DNA from: Onchidella celtica
Taxonomy: Eukaryota; Mollusca; Gastropoda; Systellommatophora; Onchidiidae
Length of the DNA: 64,000 nt
Assembly (NCBI GenBank): GCA_963931925.1
Contig: OZ007576.1
Span: 11,947,582-12,011,581 of the forward strand
Reading direction: 5' to 3'
Shown: one piece after another, positions 1 through 13,300 of the stretch
Layout: every line of letters starts with the position of its first letter
Numbering within the stretch: position 1 is the stretch's first letter
Notes under the pieces: generated by a model
What the model saw: the letters and a program-made list of their open reading frames with translations, nothing else
What the model was told of the DNA's origin: nothing
Databases searched by the model: none
Made by a program: the position numbers and the translations under genes

Positions 1-3
1 ATG

Positions 4-88
<85 letters not shown>

Positions 89-201
89 GTAGGTAGGTAG
101 GTAGGTAGGTAGGTAGGTAGGTAGGTAGGTAGGTAGGTAGGTAGGTAGGTAGGTAGGTAGGTAGGTAGGTAGGTAGGTAGGTAGGTAGGTAGGTAGGTAG
201 G

Positions 202-292
<91 letters not shown>
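1..292. repeat. (GATA)n microsatellite with (GGTA)n core
   Basis: Almost pure tetranucleotide array: GATA units on both sides of a GGTA block at about 88-203. It touches the left edge of the window, so its full length is unknown. The sequence immediately to its right, from about 293, is the start of detectable homology with copy B (43020), so the array marks one visible boundary of the segmental duplication. Confidence 0.97.
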
Positions 293-1430
293 CAACGATG
301 GCTATGAATCCAAGGGAGCGTGTCCAGTTGTAAAATTTCAGTGTTGTATCAAATTGTTGGAGAAGCGGAAACAGAAGCGGAAGAAGATGTTATTGTGAAT
401 CCATAGGAAGACCGCTGGGTATGGGTAAGGAGCCACAGAAAAGTTAATTGTCGTGAGACTTCCTGGCGTTTGGAAAGGATCTGTCTTGTAAAAATAATTA
501 TCAAATAATGATTAACCTGTAAAGAAATAAATCATGATACAAGGACACCGTGCTTACACATGCTTATTAGTTTTTTGGTTTTTTTTCTATTGGGGTCAGT
601 GACGGGTCTCTATTGTCTAGAGTACAGAGGGCAAGTGCATGGGCAGCGAAGCTACCTGCGTACCGAGAGCTCAAATCATTGCTCAAGATCAGTGCCGGGG
701 AGAGGTGCGAGGGTACCCAATACATGTAAAATGTTGTCATATAATTCAGCGTACTGTAATATAACAAAGTCAAGAGAATTTCAGTTCTGCGTGTTGGTGG
801 GGAGCATGGGAAAGAAAGTATTTTAAAATACGAAAATGGCCATGGGCAGAGACAAACATCAACGAAAATTTAAAAAAAAAAGGCAAGAAAAGTCTCCGTT
901 CAATATATTCATTTTTATTATACAAGCAGAAGATTTGTGATTCCAAATTGAAACAAAAGAAGAAGAAAATAACTAAGTAAAACGGCCCAGAACAAAAGGG
1001 CCAAAAAGTACACATAAAAATATCTTGGATGGGGCGGTAAATGGATGAAGACAACATGTAGTAAATGAGAAAAATTAATGAAGGAGGAAACATAAAAGGC
1101 AAATCAAAATAATATACAGATACAAGTTTAAATTCTGATGATTCGATTAAAGAAGAAACATTAAAATTATGTAAAAAGATGACCTCCTCCACTCCCATCT
1201 CTCTTTTGCTAGTTAGAAATAAAAATATAAATCAAAGTTTAAACATGTAAATGTTGTTGTTTTTTTAAATTGGTGTCAATGAAATTTCATCTCTTTCACT
1301 TTCATAACTTAGATCTATGCTGTATATACTAATATTAGGTTATAGGTACATTCATGTTATGTTAAATGTTTAATAATATTACATGTTTATAACCGTTATT
1401 TATCCAAAAGTGAGCCGTCTCGAGATGAGA
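293..1430. other. Non-coding left arm of copy A
   Basis: AT-rich sequence paired with 43020-44129 in copy B. Open frames here, such as a minus-strand one at 770-1198, are also partly open in copy B, but they show only low-complexity, Phe-rich translation and no recognisable domain. I see no convincing gene, promoter or RNA here. Confidence 0.6.
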
Positions 1431-1765
1431 CAGAGAGTATAGATATATAGAGAGGGTTCACTATTGGTCGATTTCCACTGCGAGACACGGGAGGCTCTGC
1501 GAAACTATTGTTATCATGGAGCGGAAAGTAGGTCGCTGCGGTAAACAAAACCGGTTTGTGCATTTCCACGGGGCGTAAAAACTTACAAACGGCTCTAAAT
1601 AGTTTCATTCAGCCCAAAAATATGAACAAACCACACTAAACAGATAGCCACACTATCTTTGGTGAAGAAGGTCTCTTTCAATTCTTCAATTTCTTGTTTA
1701 CCGCAGCGACCTAGTTTCGCGATTTGGCAGAAGTGAACCCTCTCTATATATATCTATACTCTCTG
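1431..1765. mobile_element. MITE family 1, copy in A
   Basis: A 335-bp insertion with terminal inverted repeats of about 30 bp that begin CAGAGAGTATAGAT and end with the complement. It is flanked by the 7-bp direct repeat GATGAGA (1424-1430 and 1766-1772). Copy B at about 44588 has the uninterrupted site, with one related heptamer (CATGAAA), which confirms an insertion after the duplication. No coding capacity. A near-identical relative with its own 7-bp duplication lies at 47226-47558. The superfamily is not settled: CAG termini recall hAT, but hAT duplications are normally 8 bp. Confidence 0.88.
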
Positions 1766-3059
1766 GATGAGATTAAAAGAAATATAAAAAAATGAACACA
1801 ATCATTTATTCGTGGAATAATACATACAGTCAGTTTTTGTCCTCCGTTATCTTTGTTTCAATCATTATAGATACCCGATGAAGAAATGTCACTCAAGCAG
1901 GACGGGTATGGGGGGTGGAGAGCGTTACTACTGAAGATGTTTTTGCATCTATTATTTGCGCCAGGTCCATCTGTCCGCCGTCTGACCCAGGACAGTTTTG
2001 AAGCGGCCGAAACTAGCGAGACACACGGGTTTCAATTTGGTCAGTGCCACAGTTCACATCGCACACTAAAACTAGGTCAAATAAGAGTGACTCACTACTC
2101 CACCAGATGTGTATCATCATTTGTCACCTTTAATATAACACTAAGCCGCATAACTCTTGCTACAAAATTGAAACGGCTGTAACTTTTCAACCAATTGGGT
2201 TAATTCAAAAATTAAGAGAAAATAAAATAAACAAATATTATTTTTGTAAAATAAATGTATCAGATAAGATCAGGGGACTTAACTCATTATTTTAGAGATG
2301 TTGTATTCTTAATTGTGGAGTTATGTTCCTTTACACATTCCTTGGTGAGTATGCAAATGTTTCTGATGCAACGGAGTTTTGGAAGGTGATTAGAAAGATG
2401 CCAAGTCAGTACACACGTGTTTTTGAGTTCTTTCACACTGAAGTTCTGTGTCCTGCACAAGATACAACAATTTTCGTGAAATAAAAATCCTTCATTTTTC
2501 TAATGACTAGATGTCATGTCTTGGACAACCAAACAAGAAGAACTATATTGGGTTTCAGACTGTCGGGTCAAGTATTTTGACCGTTCCTATCTTTCTTGAA
2601 ATGCTCATTTAGATCCAGTTCATTTATGGGATCAATAGAACTTGAATTAAAGATTTCATTCAATTATTTTCATCTGTTGAAAAGTTACAGGCGTTTAAAA
2701 GTTTGCTGTAAGTCTTAATATGCTTCCTAGCGTACCATTTAAAGGGCACACAAGGCACGTTGACCGAGACATACGGAAGAACTGGTAAGATAAAAATTAA
2801 TGATGCATGTACATATTTCTGGAATTGTTGATGAAAAACTACCCACATATGTATGGGAACATAAAAAAACATGAAATATAAGTATTCATTCATATAATCA
2901 CTGGTCAGCATAATTATGATGACCTTATACAGAGCAAGGGCTAAAGGCCTGTTCTCATGAAGAGCGGTTTTTCTGACCGTGGTTTTGATGTCAGTGTTAT
3001 TTCCAAAAGTATTAGAGGCTATATCCAGAGAGTATGTGTGTACAGACAGGTTTTACTTT

Positions 3060-3210
3060 TAGTCGATTTAGGCCGCGTGTCCACCAAAGCGGAACAGTCA
3101 CGATTTTTCACGGGTGGTGAAAAATCTGGACTGGTCGTTTCCTGCAAGTGTGTCCACCAAAACGGGCAGACTGTTCAGAAACGACCCGACCAGTCCATGG
3201 CTCAGCACTG
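3060..3210. mobile_element. Degraded MITE-like repeat
   Basis: Contains GCGTGTCCACCAAAGCGG near its left end and a second GTGTCCACCAAAACGGGC about 70 bases later. The same words occur in the opposite orientation at 4350-4595. The pattern of a short non-coding unit recurring in both orientations fits an old miniature transposon, but termini and target duplication are not clear. Confidence 0.4.
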
Positions 3211-3420
3211 TTGAACTTGGATGAATGGGAATGATGACGTCTTGCAAGAAAAAGAGGAAGCTAGCCTTTTTATGAGTACGGTTAGAAAGAAGGAGAAGGG
3301 CTAACCATAGATTCCATAAACATTGGATACATCCGATAGGTCGAGCTAGATTAATATGTGGTGAGTTCCACCATTTGTGTCCTGAAATTGCTCAAGATGC
3401 TGTGAAATTTAAAGAGTAAT

Positions 3421-3490
3421 ATAATAATAATAATGGATGGCATTTATATAGCGCATATCCATTTAAAATGCTCTATACGCTTTACAGAAA
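3421..3490 (-). mobile_element. 3' tail of a dispersed retroposon
   Basis: Read on the minus strand, this is a segment containing GCGCTATATAAATGCC followed by an (ATT)n tail. The same tail type occurs at 39085-39130, 58019-58058 and, in minus orientation, 61615. Tails of this form are common at the 3' end of marine invertebrate SINE or LINE copies. Only the tail is recognised here. Confidence 0.5.
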
Positions 3491-3810
3491 CAACATGTCA
3501 GCCACAGAGCAGACTGGAGCTGCCTGCGAAGCGCTCAACACACTACACTGCTTCTTTCTCTCTCCCTGTCTCGCTCACTCCCTCTTTCTCTACATATCTC
3601 TTATCTCAGAGCAAATTGTACGGCAGCCTGTTAGGCGCAGTTCACAACTCACAATAGTTCACAATTTACTCACAACAGTTCACAACTCACAACTCAAATA
3701 ATATTTGAATATTTATTAATAATTATGTATATTTAATATGAATGAATAATACATTTTATTGTTGCTGGTGGGGGGGGGGGATGATAATGGATAAATTTTA
3801 ATCTATTAAT

Positions 3811-3863
3811 TTCAATTTTGCCCTTGCAGCGGCCTGTTCGGCCTACCCTTCACAAAAAAGTTA
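3811..3863 (-). mobile_element. tRNA-SINE 3' fragment
   Basis: The minus strand matches the 3' part of the SINE at 34105-34383 (a GGCCGAACAGGCCGC-like word followed by a GGGCAAAAT word). Only the last 50 or so bases remain; the tRNA-related head is missing. Confidence 0.45.
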
Positions 3864-4349
3864 GTACTTGGGACGACACCATCTTCGTTTGAACTTCTTC
3901 CCAGGTAGTCTTTGTTGCAGTGCTTTGGGTAGCTTTTGTCGTAAATAAACCTGTACTTGAATACCTCTTTAATAAGTTTTTCATCTTCCATTTTGAATGT
4001 GACAAAATCAAACACTTCTACTAGATCTACAACAAATGTGTCAGAGAAAGCGGGTCAGGTCATACAAAACACTCCAAGGACACAGGTGGAAATAAAAGGC
4101 TAGGGGCTTTTTTTATTTGTTATTAAACCGATACTCGAAACAAGGGAGCGGATCAGGCCATTAGATCAAAACACGCACGACGGGAGTGAAAAGATGTAGG
4201 CATTAATTTTATTTTCAGTAAAACGATAAATACGCACTTAAACCAGGTGGTTTTCGCGTAGACTTTGCTAATTTTGGGGTACTGATTACAAATATGACAT
4301 TCGTTTTGTTATTTGAGCTAAAAATTAAACATATTTTTTTGATCTGGCT

Positions 4350-4595
4350 GAGCCTACCGCTGATGAGTCACTCGGCAAACCGTCAAAAATGGTGCAAGCG
4401 GCATTCCAACCGTCTGGACGTTTGCCTGGAGCAGTCGGGTCGTTTTGGTGGACAGACTTAATGACGATTCTGGTTGATTGCAAAGGGAAAAAACGGTGTC
4501 CCGTGTCAACTCCCGATTTTCCGAGAGACTGGCGATTCTTAGACGTGACTGTTCTGTTTTGGTGGACACGCGGTCTTACACTGCGGGACACGGGA
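4350..4595. mobile_element. Degraded MITE-like repeat, opposite orientation
   Basis: Carries the complement of the words seen at 3060-3210, including a TTGGTGGACACGCGG word near 4558 and GGTCGTTTTGGTGGACAGAC near 4437. It directly abuts a degraded MITE family 1 copy. No coding capacity. Confidence 0.4.
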
Positions 4596-4860
4596 GGCTC
4601 TCGAAACCACTGTTAGTATGAAGGGGAAAGTAGGTCGCTGGGGTAAACAATATAGGTTTGTGCATTTCCGGGGGGGGGGGGTATAACAGCTTACAAACAG
4701 CTCTAAATAGTTTCAGTCAACTCCAGAAAACATGAACACACAACAGTAAACAGATATGCACAGTATCTTTGGTGAAGACGGTCTCTTTCAATTCTTGTTA
4801 CCGCAACGACCTAGTTTCACGATTTCAAGGAAGTGAGATCTCTCTATAAATACATATTCT
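4575..4860. mobile_element. MITE family 1, old truncated copy
   Basis: Matches the body and right terminal repeat of the 335-bp element at 1431-1765 but lacks the left terminal repeat and carries many substitutions and a G-run. Its right part also survives in copy B at about 44930-45030, so this copy predates the duplication, unlike the other two. Confidence 0.7.
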
Positions 4861-5767
4861 TTGTTATATCTCAAAGATAGTCTTACACCAGATATACCTA
4901 AGATAAAAATAGATGGAGCGATTTTTTATAAAACATGCGCATGTTCATTGGCTGAAAAAGACGCGCAGAAAAAAAACAACAACAGAAAGACAAAAATCAC
5001 GTCTGATGGGAACATTCTTTGGGACACACCGCTGCTAGCCGAAATTACCGATCAAAGAATGCATTATTACAACAAACATACTTTTTTCTTCTAAAAATCG
5101 ATATAGTTAATGCACAGACACTTGACAAATATAATCATAACGTATTAATATGGTCACCCCATAATCATTTATATCAGTAAGGTACAAAATGATAATAAAA
5201 AGTGATCGGAAAAAAATTCAAATGGTGTCATTAATTATTCAAATATTTTGGAAGAGCTTTAAGAAGTTTATCTTACAATCATTATACTAAGCCCATTATG
5301 TATTTAGTCAGCAAATTATTCAGTTCCTGGATTAAAGCAAATCAAAGAAAAACGAGGTGGTTATTTTCCCCGTTTTAAAAATCTACAAAGTATCAGATGT
5401 TTGAAATGTCCACATCTGCGATAGCCAAGTCAGACATAATTGGGGAGACAGGAAAAATGAAACAGAATATCGTTTCAATAACAAAGAAGTAACAAAATTA
5501 TTCTAACTAGATAATTATCAATATCCAACCACCATAAAAGCATAGGTCAGAATGATGGTCACATTTCATAATATAAAAATGAAAAAAAAAAAAGTAAAGT
5601 GAGAGGAGAAAACAATGAAATTGTCGGTATTTGCCATATTTGTTGTATGTGCATTTTTGCCTTTTCGAGAAAATGAGGAGTGAGGTTTGGTCAGCAAAAA
5701 AAAAAAGGGGGAGGGGGGGGGGGTGCGGGACAAAATCAAACATGAACTACGGTCGCAAAGTATAAAA

Positions 5768-8700
5768 TCTATACTAATAAAAGTGAAACTTTACGACAAT
5801 TGCAGTGCGCCTTTCGCTACTCCTCCGTTAATGCTGATTCGGTGGCCCTCAGATTTTATTTAATGCTTAGTACAGACTGTCGTCGTGTCCCCGGCACAAA
5901 AAATACCAAAAAAATTAATAACTCGCAGAACGTTTGTATTAGTTGCTAGGTTGCGACACATTGGCGTTCGATCTATTTTTTCGGCAAATTAATGTAACTA
6001 AGATTGGTTCCGGTGTAACAGGCCAAAATATACCCCCCGCCCAGAATATACCCGGGGTTAAACTGGCCTAGCCCAGAATATCCCCCGGGGTATATTCTGG
6101 GCTAGGCCAGTTTATACCCCGGGGTTACTTTGGGCTAGGCCAGACTATACCCACCCCAGTCCAGATTATACCCCCTGCTTTTTCTTTAAAAACAAGTCAA
6201 GACCACAGTTTATTTCAGCCTGTTCTTCATCACTGTCATCAGATATCATATTAAGACATACATGAACACATTCTTGACACCAACAAGTCATAATGCAATT
6301 TAGAGAAAATAATAATAACAGTTTATTTCAGCCTTAGTTTACTTTGGTGTACATACATAGGCCTACATTCTCGACTCCTGTAAATCATGATACATTTTAG
6401 AAGGAACAAACATGCCTTAAAATGCATTGATATACAAAAGAGTTGAGTATCCATTCAAACTGACATGATTAGACTTCAGCATTAATTTCACTCGTGAGTG
6501 TTGATGATATTATTATTATTATTATTATTTTGATAGTTAGTTGGCCATGCATGTTTATGCATTGTATTTTTTGTTACAATGATGTAGGGAGAAAAGGCCA
6601 GAAAAGAACACACAGAAAAAAATAATAATGATAATCCAACTGACAGATAGTGCAATTCCATCATCCAGCAGATATAAAACTAAATAGGCACTTAATGTTT
6701 GCGACTGATGAACTCCACCTGTCCAGATCCACTTGAAACGTTACAGAATGCTAACCAGTAATAATGATAACAATAAGAACACGAAATCATGTTATTTACT
6801 CTTGAAAATATAGAGAAATATCAATATCAGAATCATCATCATCATCTTGGAAATTGCAAAGATATGAGAGGGAGTGTAAAAATGGCAGCATATGCCTACA
6901 AATCATTCTAGAATTTATAAGCAGCAATGTATATGTATCAACTATATATAAAAAACGTGTTAAATCTTTTCAAATATTCAAGTAGAACTGGACAGAAAGC
7001 TTTAGTGAAATACTAAATAGCCTTGACAGTTGTGTAGGCCGACAGAGTAAGTCCACTGAGACAAAAGTAGTTCATTATAAAAGGTAATTAGATCTATAGC
7101 ATGTTGAGGCAAAATTCGATGGATCATGTTACATTAACAGTATTTCTTGTCAGTGAGTATCATTCTTTGATAGGTTATTTGTAGAAAGATATACATTTCA
7201 TGTACATTACGGTTTAAGACACTGGATTAGTTTGCAAGATATTTGAAAGACTGAACTTATGTGTTATAACTTATAGTGAGTAAGGGAATGTCACTCGCGA
7301 GTGAAATGAAATAAAAATAAAAAAAGAAAAGACCTTGTCCGTCTTTACCTTCCTAAGCTTAACACGTCCCTTGCCAAGGGATTTAACAACTGTGTATTTG
7401 TACACAAAAAAATATTTAAAATGACTTCATTTTTATGAGTCCGTTAATTATTTCATCCATTGGGATGTGTATGTCAGTGCCAAACAAACAGTACCGTGCA
7501 AATTTTACTCAATGGCAATCAACTACAAAAACAACTACAACATGCCAACGAACGTGAGTGACACTAATCCAGTGCCTTAAACCATGAGCTACATAAAATG
7601 TATACATTTCTACAAATACGCTATCAAAGAATTTACTAACAAGACATGTTCATGCAACATGATCCATCGAATTTTTGCCATAACATACTATAATTACTTT
7701 CTGCAATGCACTGTTGTCTCAGTGGATTTAATCTGTCATTTTACATGACTATCAAAGCTACTTCGCTAAAGCTTTCAGTCCAGTTCTACTTGAATAGTTG
7801 AAAAGATTTAACACATTATTTTTTACATGTACTTGCACATATATTACATATATTATTGCTGCTTATAGATTCTAGAATGATGTGTAGGTCATTTTTATAT
7901 TCCCTCTTATCTTTGTATTATTCCAAGATGATGGTGATTCTGATATTGATTATATTCTCTTTATTTTCAAGAGTAAATAAGATGATTTGGTTTTCTTATT
8001 GTTATTATTGTATATTACTGGTTAGCTTTCTGTAACGTTTCAAGTGGATATGGACAGGTTAAATTCATTATGTGAAACAATTTTAGTATGTATTTAGTTT
8101 TGTGTGAAATATTTAATGTTTGCTGGATGATGGAATTGCACCATCTGCCAGTTCAGCTGTTAAACTGTTGTTGTTGTTTTTTTCTCTATGTATTCTTTTC
8201 TGGCCTTTCTCTCTGCATCAGTGTAACTTTGTATATAGATCTAATTGTTCCGACATATCAAGCACATTTCTTATTTTCAAAAATTATAATAAGATTCAGA
8301 TAACTTTACACTTATGAGTCTTATAATTAGTTCATACCTTGCCACTAAGTATATGTTAGTGGTGCCAAACAAAAAAAATACAATACATGTTTAACTCATG
8401 GTCAACTAATTATAAAAAAACCAGAACAATAATAATACCAACGGACACAAGTAAAATTAGTGTTAAAGTTTAATCATATCAGTTTCAATGGATTTTCAAT
8501 CCTTTTGTAAATCAATGCTTTTTAAGCATGTTTATGTCCTTTTAAATGTATCATAATTTACAAGAGTCAAAAATGTATGCTTCAATATGATATCTGATGA
8601 CAGTGATAATGAACAATTCAAACTAAAGTTGAAATAAACTACGGTCTTGACTTGTTTTTAAAAAAAATAGGGGGTATAATCTGGACTGGGGGGGTATAGT

Positions 8701-9329
8701 TTGGCCTAGCCCAAAGTAAACCCCGGGGTATAAACTGGCCTAGCCCAGAATATACCCCGGGGGATATTCTGGGCTAGGCCAGTTTAACCCCGGGTATAGT
8801 CTGGCGGGGGTATAATCTGGCCTGCTACACCGGTTTAGACTGTATCACACTCACAAAACAACTTCCGGTTAGGACTGGTTTGAATGATGAGATTGAGTTC
8901 TAAGACTATCAAGTATGAAACTTTGTGATGTTTTCTCAATGTGCCTAGACTAGGAAAAAGAAAGGGCCTGGAATTGGGAGATTGACGCTGCACGGCCAAA
9001 AGTACAGGTTTATATTTTCAATATAATGCCTTGGAAAATATTATAATATTCCTTTTCCATGAACACATGACGTTATCACTTCCTGCGATGTGGTTACTAT
9101 CATGTGCAAACAAACTAACTCGTGCGCAAATCATAGCCATTTGACGGATGCTGGCGGGACGCGCAGGACGTCAACGCGCAAAGGGAGAGCAGTATATAAA
9201 ATCAAACAAACAAACAAAAATAAAATAAAGCTCTAAAGGAACACGCAAAATGAAGCAGGTCCATAATAATCACCCAGAACTGAAACTAATAAATCGATTT
9301 ATCCCGGGCAGGGCCGGGAACTCAGCTAG
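5768..9329 (+). mobile_element. Non-autonomous Helitron with nested inverted repeat
   Basis: Starts TCTATACTAATAAAAG after a host A and ends CTAG before a host T, with no target duplication. A terminal hairpin (CCCGG / CCGGG around GCAGGG) lies 7 bases before CTAG. These are the hallmarks of Helitrons. Copy B at about 47636-47646 has the empty site, with flanking bases joining cleanly. No Rep or helicase frame is present, so mobility would need an autonomous partner. The outer parts are 5768-6009 and 8834-9329; the middle is a long inverted repeat (separate entry). The last 240 bases match the small Helitron at 57430-58019. Confidence 0.92.
6010..8833. mobile_element. 2.8-kb foldback-type inverted repeat inside the Helitron
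   Basis: Left arm about 6010-7230 and right arm about 7564-8833 are inverted copies, roughly 80-85 percent alike by eye, separated by about 333 bp. The outer ends read CCGGTGTA and TACACCGG. Just inside each end lie subterminal perfect palindromes built from CTGGCCTAGCCCAGAATAT and its complement around a CCCCGGGG core. No protein frame of note. It could be a Foldback-like DNA transposon nested in the Helitron, or an inverted duplication captured by it. No clear target duplication was found. Confidence 0.8.
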
Positions 9330-10302
9330 TATACAATAAAACTGAAGAAAAAAAAGTTACTAATTTTTTATCATCCACGCTTGACAACTCTGTTCCAATA
9401 ATTTTATAACACAATGTAAGGTAAACGTTTGCACAGCTGTTCATGCAAAGTATCCAGTGTTAGTAAACGTGAGTTTGACTAGTGTGTCTTGAAGCTCATT
9501 TGCTAGCACTGACCTCAGGAACCCCTCTTAGTGAGACGTAATAGTTAACCCCCTGGTACATGTATGAAAATGACCAATCCCAAAAACGTTTGAAATATTA
9601 TCCTGAACTGATTTTTAAATAGTCTCACAGATTTTTGAACAAATATCAAATATGATATTGGAAACAATTATTTGTTAATAAATAGGAAGAAGAAGTATAT
9701 CAAAGATAGAGCCTTTTGGCTCCAGGTGACATATTTTAAATATGGTACATTCGGCGTTAGAGGTTTAAAGAATTATACTGTCACTACATAAGGTGCCCAG
9801 TATTACCCAGGATAAATGTTGGCCCTTTGGTCTAGAACATTTCATATAATTACATAACATATATAATAGTCAACAAACTTGCTACTACAAATCTCGAGTG
9901 AGCCATGTATAACTGTATCTTATATTTTAAAACGTTTTCAAACATATTGCCCAAAAACTTCAATAGAAACACAATAGGTCAGTACAAAGGCAGCTCGGTT
10001 AGATTAGTTGACACTTAAGAAAATTAATTTTCAGAATTTTTGAAACTGCCAAACTTAGATGAAGCAATTAAGGCGCGACAAGGATACACCCCGGTCATAT
10101 TTTATTTTTACTTTACAATAAGAGGCCAACTACCAAGCTGCACGAATAGGAATGATCACATAAAATGCAGAAAGGTCAAAGAACAAATGATAACAAAGAA
10201 AATGTATTGAATTTTGCACATAAAGATATGGTTTTGTTTGAGCCACAAAGATAAAAAACAGTAAGTAGTTAGATTATACCCAGTACATTTTAGCGTGATA
10301 AC
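9330..10302. other. 3' flank of ankyrin gene A
   Basis: Non-coding, AT-rich, collinear with 47650-48350 of copy B. It lies downstream of the minus-strand ankyrin gene and would contain its 3' untranslated region. No obvious second gene. Confidence 0.6.
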
Positions 10303-13300
10303 TTAGGTCAAGTCCAACTGTCTTCCAAATGGCCAGTAATAAAGTAAAGGTCTTGGTGTAGGCAATGTTTCATACTGTACTGGACCGAAGCAGAGTGAAA
10401 TGTTAGACCATTGACCGGCTAGCAGTCGTGGTACAGGTGTTTGGAACATGAGCATACGCTGAAGTATGGGTGGGAGGCCTGTCTGTTTGATACGTTCTTC
10501 TCTCTGAGTGCCGGGCCCTAGAGCTGAAGACACCGCTATAAAGGCTAACTTGACCAGTGGCCAGGGATGTCGCATGACTTGCCGAAGAAAATTCACCACC
10601 AGAACTTCACCTTCCTCAGCGAATCTGTTTGACACAGACGGTGGTGTCATAGGCTTAGAAACGATCCGACGAATAAGTTTTACATCTGCATTTGTAATGA
10701 AACAACAGACAAACATATATTTGACAGCATGCACATTATCTAGATTTCGTGCCCAGTGCAGCTCAGATAATGCACGTAAATTGTTCAGAGCTATCCATAA
10801 ATATGTTAAAAAATTAGAATAAAATTGAATAGCATCTGTTCTAAGTGAAACAGACTGCTCATCAAGCAATGGTAAATGAGAAATGCCCAGAAAGGGGTTC
10901 ACATCTCTCTCCATCAATACAGAAACTGCGGCCAGAGCATTGCGCCTTGCACCAGAAAAGAAATTCAGAGCAAGTGGCTGCAAGTACTGTAGCCTGTGAA
11001 CAAGAACAGTACCTCGTGCACAATCAAGCAGAGAAGGATCAGCCCCACTATCCAGTAAAACTGCCAGACAAGCCGGGTTATCTGTATGCATTAGTGCTGT
11101 CCTGCCATCGTTGTCTTGTTTGTTAGGGTTAGCTCCCCAGTCCAGTAGTACTTTAGTCACATCCAAATGACCCTGATTTGATGCCAACATTAATGATGTT
11201 CTGCCAGCTTTGTCTTGCTTGTTAGGATCAGTTCCCCTGTCCAGTAATACTTTAGCCACATCCATATGACCTTTATATGATGCCCACATTAATGCTGTTT
11301 CGCCATCTTTGTCTTGTTTGTCATGGTCAGCTCCCCAGTCCAGTAGTAATTGAACCACCTCTACATGGTCTTGACATAATGCGCCTATTAACGGTGTCCT
11401 ACCACCATTGTCTTGTTTGTCATAGTCAGCTCCCCAGTCCAGTAGTACTTTAATCACATCCACATGACCTCGACGTGATGCGTGAATCAACGGTGTCCTA
11501 TATTCACTGTCCTTTTTGTTAGGGTCAGCTCCCCTGTCCAGTAGTAATTTAATCAACTCCACATGACCTTGACGTGATGCGTGTATCAACGGTGTCCTAT
11601 ATTCACTGTCTTGTTTGTTAGGGTCAACTCCCCTGTCCAGTAGTACTTTAAGTACCTCAATATGACCTTGACATGATACTCTCGTTAACAAAGCTTTACC
11701 GTTTTTGTCTTTTTTGGTATGGTCAGCTCCCCTGTAAAGTAATACTTTAACCACGTCCATATGACCTTCATATGATGCCCACATTAGTGCGGTTTTGCCA
11801 TCCTTGTCTCGTTTGTTAAGGTCAGCTCCCCTGTCCAATAGTATTTCAACCACATCCACATGCCCTTGACTTGATGCCCACATTAATGCTGTTTCGCCAT
11901 CCTTGTCTCGTTTGTTAAGGTCAGCTCCCCTGGTTAGTAGTATTTCAACCACATCCACATGCCCTTGACTTGATGCCCACATTAATGCTGTTTCGCCATC
12001 CTTGTCTCGTTTGTTAAGGTCAGCTCCCCTGGTTAGTAGTAGTTTAACCACATCCACATGCCCTTGACTTGATGCCCACATTAATGCTGTTTCGCCATCC
12101 TTGTCTTGTTTGTTATGGTAAGCACCCCAGTGCAGTAGTACTTTAACCACATCTACATGCCCTTGACTTGATGCCCAAATTAATGCTGTTTCGCCAACCT
12201 TGTCTTGTTTGTTAAGGTCAGCTCCCCAGTAGAGCAGTACTTTAATCACCTCCACACGACCTTCATTTGATGCCCATATTAATGCCGTTTCGCCATCTTC
12301 GTCCTGTTTCTTATGGTCAGCTCCCCTGCGGAGTAATACTTTAACCACATTCACATGACCTACAGCTGATGCACACATTAACGCTGTTATACCATATTTG
12401 TTTTCTTTGTTATGGTCAGCTCCCCTGTCCAGTAGTACTTTAACCACATCCACATAACCTTGATATGATGCGTTCATTAAAGCTGTGCCCCCTATTTTGT
12501 CTAGTTTGTTATGGTCAGCTCCCCTGTCCAGTAGTACTTTAACCACATCCACATGACCCCCATTTGATGCGTCTATCAAAGGTGTGCTACCATTATAGTC
12601 TTGTTTGTTATGGTCAAAACCCCTGTCCAGTAGTACTTTAACCACATCCACATGACCTTGACCTGATGCCCACATTAACGAGGTTATACCATATTTGTTT
12701 TCTTTGTTATGGTCAGCTCCCCCGTCCAGTAGTACTTTAACCACTTCCACATGACCTCCAGGTGATGCACACATTAACGCTGTTATGCCATAATTGTTTT
12801 CTTTGTTATGGTCAGCTCCCCTGTCCAGTAGTACTTTAACCACGTCCACATGACCTTGATGTGATGCCAAACTTAATGCTGTTTCGAGATCATTGTGTAG
12901 TTTGTTATTGTCAGCTCCCCTGTCCAGTAGTAATTTAACCACATCCACATGACCTTCATATGATGCCCACCATAACGCTGTGAACAGTGCTTTGTCTTGT
13001 TTGTTAAGATCAGCTCCGCTGTCCAGTAGTACTTTAACTACATCCACATGACCCTGTCTTGATGCCCACATTAATGCTGTTTCGCCATCCTTGTTTCCTT
13101 TGTTAGGGTCAGCTCCCCAGTCCAGTAGTACTTTAACTACATCCATATGACCTTGTCTTGATGCCCACATTAATGCTGTTTCGGCATCATTGTTTCCTAT
13201 GTTAGGTTCAGCTCCCCTGTCCAGTAGTACTTTAACTACATCCATATGACCTTGTCTTGATGCCCACATTAATGCTGTTTTGCCATCCTTGTCTCCTTTG

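Larger units (their letters stand above)
1773..5767. other. Non-coding sequence with degraded repeats
   Basis: The outer parts match copy B (44590-44930 and 44930-45820). The middle, about 2095-4772, has no counterpart there and is either an insertion in A or a deletion in B. It holds the small repeat remnants listed separately and no coding frame with recognisable content. A run of G at 3768-3780 and a purine tract at about 5690-5730 are simple sequence. Confidence 0.6.

Noticed and set aside
770-1198. 142-codon minus-strand frame with a parallel frame in copy B (43599-43925)
   Set aside because: Translation is low-complexity and Phe-rich, lacks any domain, and is open in both copies simply because they are duplicates; the copy B frame is shorter. 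Not enough for a gene call.
6010-8833. A protein-coding DNA transposon inside the Helitron
   Set aside because: No transposase-like frame of useful length was found in either arm or in the spacer.
10508-11126. Plus-strand frames opposite the ankyrin genes
   Set aside because: Shadows of the minus-strand coding sequence.
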